A stretch of DNA of 34,208 nt. Source: Acidobacteriaceae bacterium. GTDB lineage: Bacteria > Acidobacteriota > Terriglobia > Terriglobales > Acidobacteriaceae. The notes beneath the pieces were generated by a model. It was given only the letters and a program-made list of their open reading frames with translations, had not been told where the DNA came from and made no database searches. Made by a program: the position numbers and the translations under genes. Shown here piece by piece: positions 27,012 to 34,208 of this stretch (its first letter is position 1; each line of letters opens with the position of its first letter). The stretch covers positions 908-35,115 of the forward strand of contig PLZN01000067.1 of NCBI GenBank assembly GCA_003152195.1, in the 5' to 3' direction.

Positions 27012-28100
27012 ATGACAGGTGAATCAGGCGGACGGCCCGGAGCTGAGGTCACCGGCAAACCCGCGCAAGACAAATTCCAAGCCATGGTGACGGCGACCGC
27101 GAAGGTCGATCTCAAGCTCAGCGACTACCATCCCCGCAGCATGCTGGTGACAGCTGAGCACACCGTGGGGCGGCCCAGCGTCCCGGCCATCGACTATCAC
27201 AACCACGTGGACTCTCTCGATCCCCGCGAAGTGCTCACCATCATGGACGAATGCGGAATCGAGCGCATCGTGAACATCACGATGCAGACCGGCGATGAGG
27301 CGCTGGCGGTCCTTCATCGCTTCCACTCCGCCGCACCGGGCCGCTTCAGCACGATCGGCTGGATGGATTGGAGCGGGATAGAGCAGCCGGACTTCTTTCG
27401 TAAAAGCGTCGACCGTCTGGAGCGGCTCGTCGAACACGGTGCGTGCGGGCTGAAGATGTGGAAGGACTTGGGCCTGACCGTTCGTGACGCCTCGGGGCAG
27501 CTATTGCGCATCGACGATGAGCGCCTGGCGCCCGTGTTTGAAAAGGCCGCGGAGCTGCGAATTCCTGTGATGTTTCATACTGCGGACCCCGACGCCTTCT
27601 TCGTTCCTATCGATCCGTACAACGAACGCTTTGAGGAGTTGGCAGCCCACCCCGAGTGGAGCTTCTATGGAGCTGAGCGCGGGAAGCAGGAGCTGCTGGA
27701 CCAGCGCAACCACGTATTCGCCCGGCATCCGGGCACTACCTTCGTCGCGGCCCATATGGGCGAGTCGGCCGAGTGCCTCGGCCGCGCCGCGGAAATGCTG
27801 GAGACTTACGCGAACGTGTCCATCGATATGAGCGCTCGCGTTGCCGAGCTGGGCAGGCAGCCGTATACCGCCCGCGAGTTCTTTCTGCGCTATGCCAGCC
27901 GCATTCTCTTTGGCGCGGATCTGCTTCCCGATAGGGAAATGTATCGCCTCCATTACCGCTTTCTGGAGACGGCGGACGAGTACTTCGACTACCCGTCGCA
28001 CGCATCGAGGCAGGGCCGCTGGCGCGTCCACGGCCTGCATCTGCCGCAGGAGGTCCTACGGCAGATCTACCGCGAGAACGCCGCTGCTTTTCTCCCGTGA
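27012..28100 (+). CDS. Amidohydrolase-family TIM-barrel metal-dependent hydrolase
   Basis: AIDYHNHVDSLDP, GLKMWKDLG, IPVMFHTADPDAFF, TFVAAHMGESAE, ILFGADLLPDREMY. Start uncertain. Confidence 0.82.
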   Translation: MTGESGGRPGAEVTGKPAQDKFQAMVTATAKVDLKLSDYHPRSMLVTAEHTVGRPSVPAIDYHNHVDSLDPREVLTIMDECGIERIVNITMQTGDEALAVLHRFHSAAPGRFSTIGWMDWSGIEQPDFFRKSVDRLERLVEHGACGLKMWKDLGLTVRDASGQLLRIDDERLAPVFEKAAELRIPVMFHTADPDAFFVPIDPYNERFEELAAHPEWSFYGAERGKQELLDQRNHVFARHPGTTFVAAHMGESAECLGRAAEMLETYANVSIDMSARVAELGRQPYTAREFFLRYASRILFGADLLPDREMYRLHYRFLETADEYFDYPSHASRQGRWRVHGLHLPQEVLRQIYRENAAAFLP

Positions 28101-28197
28101 GCCAGCAACTCAGGATCCCTTGTTGGGAGATGTGGGATCAAATGACGGAACGACTTAGCGTCCGCGGAATCCACATCTGGCACAAAGAACATGTCAG

Positions 28198-28306
28198 ACC
28201 CGGATCTCCTGTACGCGGCACCACCCATGGTCGCGTGTGCGGTCCCGGCCAGCCGGGACCGCATGAAGTTCGTTGATCCCGACAGGCCCAACAGGAAATC
28301 CGGGGG
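28198..28306. repeat. Second copy of the ~110-bp palindromic module of 719-828
   Basis: acccggatctcctg ... tgcggtcccggc/gccgggaccgca ... gcatgaagttcg ... acaggaaatccggggg; same order and near-identical length as 719-828. Confidence 0.75.
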
Positions 28307-28342
28307 TATGGGGCGTGAAGGCTTTGTGGTTGATTAGACCGT

Positions 28343-29218
28343 TTAGCCGTGACTTGCATAGCCCATGCCGGCCAGAACGCCTCGCATATAAGCGAAGCTG
28401 GTGGCGACGCCGGGCATCGGATCGTCAGCGTGAACCTCATATTCCAGATCGACAAAGCCCTTATAGTTATTCGCGATCAGTGCTTCAAAGATCCGCAGCA
28501 CAGGCATCTTGCCGTCCCCGACAGCAACCTGGCTTTCCTTGGACTGGAAGTCCGTAAGGTCCTTGATGTGCATGTTGAACAGCCGCGGACCCACCTGGTG
28601 AATTGCCTGCACGACGTCGATGCCGGTACGCGCCGTGTGTCCCACATCGATGCAGCATCCCATGCGCGGGTCCATTTTGCCCACTGCTCTTAATACATCC
28701 AGGGGCGAATGCCATAACTTATCTTCCGGCCCGTGATTGTGGATCGCGAAGCGTATGTCGTACTCTTTCACAAACTTCTCGATACGCGGAAGAGTCTCCG
28801 GCGCCGGGTCTCCAGCAACAATCACGGAGATACCTGCCCGCTTGCAATACTCGAACTTGCTCCGGATATCATCATCTTCGTCCTTGGGGAAGTAGAGTGT
28901 TCCGGCAGCATGCAGCTTAATACCGGCGGCACGATAGTCTTTGAGCGCCTTCGCCTCCTCCGGCGGATCCATCGGGAGATGATCTTTGACGTCCTTCGCA
29001 TTCAGCGCGAGCAGGTTGAGCTGCTTCATGAAGCCGATCAGCTGCGCACGGTCGAAGTTACGAAAGGTGTAACTGGCAAGGCCCAAATGGACCGGAGATT
29101 CTGTGTCGATGGACGGCACTTTCTGCGCTGCCGCGGGCAAGGAGCTCGATGTAGCGTACGCGGCCGCGGCAAGGGCGCCGGAGCGAACGAAATTGCGGCG
29201 GGACAAGATGCTTTTCAT
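28343..29218 (-). CDS. Sugar phosphate isomerase/epimerase family TIM-barrel protein, Tat-type leader
   Basis: MKSILSRRNFVRSGALAAAAYATSSSLPAAAQ; HLGLASYTFR, FAIHNHGPEDK, CCIDVGHTARTG, FVDLEYEVH. Confidence 0.87.
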   Translation of the reverse strand: MKSILSRRNFVRSGALAAAAYATSSSLPAAAQKVPSIDTESPVHLGLASYTFRNFDRAQLIGFMKQLNLLALNAKDVKDHLPMDPPEEAKALKDYRAAGIKLHAAGTLYFPKDEDDDIRSKFEYCKRAGISVIVAGDPAPETLPRIEKFVKEYDIRFAIHNHGPEDKLWHSPLDVLRAVGKMDPRMGCCIDVGHTARTGIDVVQAIHQVGPRLFNMHIKDLTDFQSKESQVAVGDGKMPVLRIFEALIANNYKGFVDLEYEVHADDPMPGVATSFAYMRGVLAGMGYASHG

Positions 29219-29278
29219 GGGCGGTAATTAATTGCGCTTTCTTTAAATTGTTTATCTGTCTCACCAGGACCCTTCGGT

Positions 29279-30598
29279 CTAGATGTGCGGAGCCCATCCT
29301 TTTTCGTACTCGCGCCCCCACATCTTCATGGCCTGTGGATCGCCCTGAACCCGTCCGTCCTTCGCGTCGAGCTGTAACTCGCGGTTTACTTCCCAGGCGA
29401 TATTGGAAAGTTGCAGGATGGTTACCGAGACGTTGCCGATGGAGATAGGAGCGTTTAGTTTTTCTCCCTTGCATATGGCCGCGATGAAGTTCGCGAAATG
29501 CGCATCTGTCATCGAATCGCGGCCGAGGAGATCGGAAGACGAGGTCTTATCGCCCGTCTTAAATTCGCTTGTCTTCTTTCCCTTGAGATCATAGATCTCA
29601 TAGCCGTCGCGATCGACGAGCACCGAGCCCGTGGTCCCCATTATCACCGCACCTCGGTCGCGGTTGTAGTACTTCATCCCCTGACAGCTCTTACCCTCCC
29701 ACGCGATCATTTTGTCCTGGTAATCAAAGCTCGTCACCAGGGTGTCGTAGAACTGCCAATCGTCCTTGAACTGGTATCTCCCGCCGCTGGAGGTGATCCG
29801 CAGCGGATAGTCGACACCAAGCGCCCAGCGGCAAACATCGACTTCGTGCGTTCCATTATTGAGCGCTTCGCCCGTGCCATAGATCCTGAACCAGTGCCAG
29901 TTGTACGGCTGCACGTTGTCGGTATATGGTCTGCGGGGCGCCGGGCCCTGCCACAGATCCCAATCGATCTGGGCTGGTACGGGGGCTTCCTTGCCGGTCC
30001 CAATCGATTTTCTTGTGTTGCTGTACCAGGCTTTGGCGAAGTAGGCCCTGCCAATGAGGCCGCCATGAATCTTGTCGACGATCTCGATGGTATGGGGCGA
30101 CGAGCGCTGCTGTGTGCCCATTTGCACCACCTTGCCATACTTCTGCTGGGCCTCAACCAGAAGCGCCCCTTCGGCAGGGTTGTGGCTGCACGGCTTCTCT
30201 ACATAGACGTGCTTACCGGCCTGCAGCCCGGCAATCGCCATTGGAGTGTGCCAGTGGTCGGGGCTGGCGATGGAGATAGCGTCCACATCCTTCAGCTCGA
30301 GAATCTTGCGAAAGTCTTTTTCACACGCGGGAGCATAGCCCAGCGCTTGCTGTGCACCGTCAGCGAATTTTCTCATAATGTCGCTGTCTACATCGCACAC
30401 GTGTGAGAGCCGCGCGCCGCCTTCGTTTGCCTTGAGCGCCGAAAGGTGCGCATAGCCGCGTCCGTTGAGGCCGATCACCGCGAAGTTGAGGCGATCGTTG
30501 GCGCCGAGGATCTTACCGTAGCTCTTGGCGCTGGCTCCGATCGCCAGGCCCGCTGCTCCCGTTGCAAGTGCGTCGAGAAACTCACGTCGATTTACCAT
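29279..30598 (-). CDS. Gfo/Idh/MocA-family oxidoreductase, Tat-type leader
   Basis: MVNRREFLDALATGAAGLAIGASA; NFAVIGLNGRGYAHL, ISIASPDHWHTPMAIAGLQAGKHVYVEKPCSHNPAEG. Confidence 0.92.
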   Translation of the reverse strand: MVNRREFLDALATGAAGLAIGASAKSYGKILGANDRLNFAVIGLNGRGYAHLSALKANEGGARLSHVCDVDSDIMRKFADGAQQALGYAPACEKDFRKILELKDVDAISIASPDHWHTPMAIAGLQAGKHVYVEKPCSHNPAEGALLVEAQQKYGKVVQMGTQQRSSPHTIEIVDKIHGGLIGRAYFAKAWYSNTRKSIGTGKEAPVPAQIDWDLWQGPAPRRPYTDNVQPYNWHWFRIYGTGEALNNGTHEVDVCRWALGVDYPLRITSSGGRYQFKDDWQFYDTLVTSFDYQDKMIAWEGKSCQGMKYYNRDRGAVIMGTTGSVLVDRDGYEIYDLKGKKTSEFKTGDKTSSSDLLGRDSMTDAHFANFIAAICKGEKLNAPISIGNVSVTILQLSNIAWEVNRELQLDAKDGRVQGDPQAMKMWGREYEKGWAPHI

Positions 30599-30678
30599 GC
30601 TTCACTCCTGCTGCGGCTGTTGTCCCGCCAATCCTAAGAAATCACACCATCACGATAACTTACGCCATTTGTATGACA

Positions 30679-30692
30679 TAGATCCGGATCTA
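30679..30692. promoter_or_regulatory. 14-bp perfect palindrome in divergent promoter region
   Basis: tagatccggatcta between divergent genes 29279-30598(-) and 30798-31880(+). Confidence 0.4.
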
Positions 30693-30797
30693 AGACTGGC
30701 GTACAATGGTAGATTCGTCTCCGCTCAACGTGGCTGATTGTCTAAGTTTGCCTACATCGCCTGCGCCAAGTGGACAGTCAACATTGAGGGAAGCACC

Positions 30798-31880
30798 ATG
30801 AAGACCCGCAGCGATGATCCTTCTTCCAATGCGACGCTTGACCGTCGTCACTTTTGTGCGATAACAGGGGTTGCCGCGTTGGGAAGCTTCCTGGGCCGCA
30901 AAGCACATGCCGGTACAACCGGAGAGGAGCGTTCTTTGGACTCGATCCAACTTCAGACTGGCAATGGTGAATGGACTTACCACGTGGTTCCGCATTGGGG
31001 GCAATTGCCGGAAGGAAGAGAGTTCGGCGGCACTCATGGAGGCATCGCTACCGACAAAGCCGGGCTTCTCTATGTCAGCACACAGAGTGTCACGGGTGTG
31101 CTCGTCTATGACCGGGACGGAAAGCTGCTGAAGACCATCGCCAATGAATATCCTGAAATTCATTCGATGACTTACTCGGACGAAAACAATGAAGAGTATT
31201 TTTACGTCACGGTGCAGAAGGGAACGCCGAAAGAGAACTGGCTTTTTGTCAAGATGAAGACGGATGGAACCGTCGTCCAGAAAATCACCGCTCCGGCCCA
31301 AGCGGGTTTTCATGCGCCGAACGAATGGCGCCTCACCGCCGCCGTGCCAGGACCAGACGGTTCCATCTATATTGCCAATGGCTATGGCGATTCGCGCATC
31401 TTCAAGTTCGATAAAAGCGGCAATTATCAGACGAGCTTTTCCGGGAAGGGAATGGCGGATGGTCAATGCAACTGCAGCCATGGGTTGACGGTGGACACGC
31501 GTTACGAGCAGCCACTTCTGCTCGTGTGCGACCGCGAAAACCGGCGGCTCAGTCATTACGACTTTGAGGGCAAGTTTGTGGATAATGTAACGCTCCATCT
31601 ACGTCGTCCTTGCCAGGTTAGTTTCTGGGGTGACTTCGCCGTGGTCTCTGAGCTCGAGGGGCGAGTCACCATTCTCGACAAGAACAATGCGCCAGTAGCC
31701 TTCTTAGGTGACAATCCACACAAGGACCAGTGGGCAAACTATAAATTGCGCCCGGTCGATATTGCTCCGGCATGTTTTAGTGCGGCGCACGGATGTTACA
31801 TCGATCAGGATGCCAACATTTATGTGTCGGATTGGAATCAATCTGGACGCGTGTCTAAGTTGGCTAGAGTCAGAGCGTGA
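30798..31880 (+). CDS. NHL/6-bladed beta-propeller protein, Tat-type leader
   Basis: LDRRHFCAITGVAALGSFLGRKAHA; repeated GPDGSIYIANGYGDSRIFKFDKSGNY, DQDANIYVSDWNQSGRVSKL. ATG 30798 preferred. Confidence 0.8.
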   Translation: MKTRSDDPSSNATLDRRHFCAITGVAALGSFLGRKAHAGTTGEERSLDSIQLQTGNGEWTYHVVPHWGQLPEGREFGGTHGGIATDKAGLLYVSTQSVTGVLVYDRDGKLLKTIANEYPEIHSMTYSDENNEEYFYVTVQKGTPKENWLFVKMKTDGTVVQKITAPAQAGFHAPNEWRLTAAVPGPDGSIYIANGYGDSRIFKFDKSGNYQTSFSGKGMADGQCNCSHGLTVDTRYEQPLLLVCDRENRRLSHYDFEGKFVDNVTLHLRRPCQVSFWGDFAVVSELEGRVTILDKNNAPVAFLGDNPHKDQWANYKLRPVDIAPACFSAAHGCYIDQDANIYVSDWNQSGRVSKLARVRA

Positions 31881-31902
31881 TATTTCCAGCGGTCGTGATC
31901 TT

Positions 31903-31937
31903 CCATCCTTGAACCCAACGACGGGGTTCAAGGATGG
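31903..31937. terminator. Bidirectional hairpin between convergent genes
   Basis: ccatccttgaaccc-aacgacg-gggttcaaggatgg: 14-bp perfect stem located between plus-strand stop 31880 and minus-strand stop 31986. Confidence 0.65.
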
Positions 31938-31985
31938 GAGAAATCCGGGTTAATTGTTCTGCGATCCGTACACTCGAATGCGCGT

Positions 31986-32588
31986 TCAGTAGGTTCCGTT
32001 ATTCCAGTCGATTCGGTTGCCGTCTGCGGCGACGGTTCCTCCGATACCGTTCCCATTCCAGTTGGTCGTAAGGTGCCGTCCTCCGTCCATTTGGCCGCTT
32101 GCGTTATCATCGGACTCATTGCTGAGCTGGAGGTTTTTACCACGCTGCCGGATGAAGCAGGACTGGGAGCGATCCCCTTGGGCATACCATGTCCCGGTCA
32201 GGTTCAGACGGTTATGCCCTCCCCCGCCGCCCGTGTTGCATCGTGCCCAGAACGTACCGTTCGACCAGTTGATCTGGCTGCCGTCCGGGGTGAGGGTACC
32301 GTTCACGAATTGCCATCCTGGCGCGACGATGCCGTTTTGCCCCTGAAGTTGTCCCGTGGAGGTACTCCCGCTCTCATTGGTCAAGGTGAGAAAGGCCCCG
32401 TTATTGCCGATCGAGGCATGCTTCGTGGGATCTCCCTGGACGCACCACGCGCCAGTAAAGGCAGAGGCCTGCGACCGGTTCGGCGGAAACTGAGCCAGGG
32501 CTTCCTTCACGCTCAGCGAAAGACTGATTGCCAAGGCCACTCCGCATAATAGCGTGATGACTGCCGTTGCACGTCCTGGACGCGTCAC
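31986..32588 (-). CDS. Small exported protein with two tandem ~65-70 aa repeats, unknown function
   Basis: N-terminal hydrophobic segment; repeats FTGAWCVQGDPTKHASIGNNGAFLTLTNESGSTSTGQLQG..TLTPDGSQINWSNGTFW and LTGTWYAQGDRSQSCFIRQRGKNLQLSNESDDNASGQMDG..TVAADGNRIDWNNGTY. Confidence 0.8.
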   Translation of the reverse strand: MTRPGRATAVITLLCGVALAISLSLSVKEALAQFPPNRSQASAFTGAWCVQGDPTKHASIGNNGAFLTLTNESGSTSTGQLQGQNGIVAPGWQFVNGTLTPDGSQINWSNGTFWARCNTGGGGGHNRLNLTGTWYAQGDRSQSCFIRQRGKNLQLSNESDDNASGQMDGGRHLTTNWNGNGIGGTVAADGNRIDWNNGTY

Positions 32589-32854
32589 AATTCTTCTCCT
32601 TCAAAACGTATCGGGATTTGGGCCGCGAGAGCTGTCGCGCGCGGGAAGAGCGAGAGACGGGAGACGAACCCGGCCGCCAGCCCGCGACGAATCGGCTACG
32701 ATTATAGGACCGCTTTCTTGTACCGACTTCGTTTTCTTCGGCATCGGTTGCACTGTGGGCGACTTGAGAGCGGATCTACCCGGGTCTCTCACCAGGACTC
32801 GATTGAGAGAGCAGGGCTTGAAACTAGCGGCATGCATCGAAAGGATTGATAAGC

Positions 32855-34102
32855 ATGGAGAAACGCGCAGGCGATCACAGCCACTCCCATCACGACCATG
32901 CACACGGCCATTCGCATGGGCATGATCACGCGCACTCACGTCCGCACAATCATGTCGCCAGCGATGGCCACACCTCGCGTCGCGATTTCCTTCGCGTGCT
33001 GATGGGGGGCGCCTTGGCCGGGGCGTCAATTCTGGAACTTGCCTACCATCGCGCTGCGTGGGCTCGTGCAGCAGCTCCCAACGCCGATGCCAACCTATTC
33101 GACATCCAAAAGGTCGCAAACGGCATTTATTTCGCTCATGCACGTCCCCAGGCCATGATCAACTGCAATGCCGCCATATTCGTGAGATCGAAGGATGTGG
33201 TCGTGGTCGACGCGCACTCCAAGCCATCGGCGGCCGCTTCTCTGATTGGCCAGATAAAGCGGAAAATTACGACGAAGCCGGTGCGCTACGTAATCAACAC
33301 GCACTTTCATTGGGACCACACGCAAGGCAATCACGCCTATCGCTTGACCGGTGAAAAGGTGGACTTCATCGCCAGCGCAGCCACCAAGCAGCTGATGGAG
33401 AACTTGGCGATCGTCAGGATGAAGGCCTCGGTGGGAGCAGTGCCGCAACAGATCGACACACTCCGCAGCCAGGCCGCACGCTCAAGCTCGGCTGCCGAAA
33501 AGGCTTTCTGTGCCGACCAGATCCGGCAACTGGAGGCATACCAGGCGGAGCTCAAGGACTACACTCTGGAGCTGCCGACGATCACTTTCGACAAATCATA
33601 TTTACTGCAGGATCCGGTGCATGATCTGCACATCGAGTTTCACGGGCACGCCCATACCGCTGGGGACGTCGTCGTCTTTTGCCCGCAAGAGCGCGCGATT
33701 GCAACCGGGGACGTGATTCATGGCTCTCTGCCTTTCATCGCGGATGGCTTTCCCCGGATCTGGCCGGGCACGATCGACTCTATCGGCCGCGCCGGCTTCA
33801 ACACCATCATGCCCGGCCATGCCGGGCTGCAAACGGGCCGCATGGTGATGACCAACATGCGCAACTATATCGAGGAATTAACCGGGAGAGTTGAGGAAGG
33901 CAAGAAGGCCGGCCTGACCGTGGCCGAGATGCAACAGCGCATCACTGTGGCCTCACTCAAGTCGCTCCAGGCCAACGACTATGAAGGGTACCTGATGCGA
34001 ACCAGCGAGCAAAGCCACTCGCATTTCGCGAAGATTGCTCCGTTGCAGACCGGGGTAAACGTTAATATCGGCGACATCTATACCAACCTCAACCGAGTTT
34101 AG
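32855..34102 (+). CDS. Metallo-beta-lactamase-fold hydrolase with His-rich leader and Tat motif
   Basis: MEKRAGDHSHSHHDHAHGHSHGHDHAHSRPHNHVASDGHTSRRDFLRVLMGGALAGASIL; NTHFHWDHTQGNH, EFHGHAHTAGDVVVF, IMPGHAGLQ. Confidence 0.9.
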   Translation: MEKRAGDHSHSHHDHAHGHSHGHDHAHSRPHNHVASDGHTSRRDFLRVLMGGALAGASILELAYHRAAWARAAAPNADANLFDIQKVANGIYFAHARPQAMINCNAAIFVRSKDVVVVDAHSKPSAAASLIGQIKRKITTKPVRYVINTHFHWDHTQGNHAYRLTGEKVDFIASAATKQLMENLAIVRMKASVGAVPQQIDTLRSQAARSSSAAEKAFCADQIRQLEAYQAELKDYTLELPTITFDKSYLLQDPVHDLHIEFHGHAHTAGDVVVFCPQERAIATGDVIHGSLPFIADGFPRIWPGTIDSIGRAGFNTIMPGHAGLQTGRMVMTNMRNYIEELTGRVEEGKKAGLTVAEMQQRITVASLKSLQANDYEGYLMRTSEQSHSHFAKIAPLQTGVNVNIGDIYTNLNRV

Positions 34103-34122
34103 CTGTGAGATCGCGGCTCTAT

Positions 34123-34179
34123 AGGCTGCGGAAAAACTCTCTGGTTCGAAGGGTACGGGCTTTACAGGCTGCGGAAAAA
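34123..34179 (+). repeat. Short direct repeat, aggctgcggaaaaa x2
   Basis: Identical 14-mers at 34123-34136 and 34166-34179, close to the window edge. Confidence 0.55.
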
Positions 34180-34208
34180 GTCGGGATTCGGGTGAAATCG
34201 GCGGAAAG

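Noticed and set aside
29498-30406. 302-aa plus-strand ORF opposite the Gfo/Idh/MocA gene
   Set aside because: Antisense shadow of a gene with strong Rossmann and EKP motifs.
30690-31598. 302-aa minus-strand ORF opposite the NHL gene
   Set aside because: Antisense shadow; no recognisable domain.
1-34208. CRISPR arrays, tRNA or rRNA genes, transposase genes
   Set aside because: No regularly spaced repeats, no recognisable tRNA/rRNA segments and no transposase motifs were seen; short RNAs could still be missed without covariance models.

Overview
The window looks like an accessory carbohydrate-metabolism region from an Acidobacteriota-like genome. This lineage call rests on Oar-like TonB receptors with N-terminal carboxypeptidase-regulatory domains, many Tat-exported enzymes, and the style of the dispersed repeats; no search was run. 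From left to right it holds: the 3' end of prpD; a truncated NAD-epimerase remnant beside a complex palindromic element; a Tat-type enolase-superfamily protein; an M28 peptidase; a 1.37 k-residue TonB/Oar-like receptor; an old tandem duplication of a [diheme cytochrome c-PQQ-type quinoprotein + exported sugar-phosphate-isomerase-like protein] unit in which one quinoprotein copy has decayed; an MFS transporter; a GntR regulator; two tail-to-tail GH29-like fucosidases; a second TonB receptor; a run of SDR dehydrogenases including one pseudogene; an amidohydrolase; an isomerase-like protein and a Gfo/Idh/MocA oxidoreductase; an NHL-repeat protein; a small exported two-repeat protein; and a metallo-beta-lactamase-fold protein with a His-rich leader. 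The strongest non-obvious signals are: (1) a perfect palindrome TGATATATCA in three promoter-like gaps plus a one-mismatch copy in a fourth, suggesting a local GntR regulon; (2) a ~267-bp nested palindromic element (584-850) whose inner ~110-bp module recurs at 28198-28306 with a compensatorily changed stem; (3) the tandem duplication with internal deletion and frameshifts at 9.3-14.3 kb; (4) an SDR pseudogene in which the catalytic Tyr of YxxxK is exactly a TAG stop; (5) a His-rich segment placed before a Tat motif. All homology calls are by eye from motifs.
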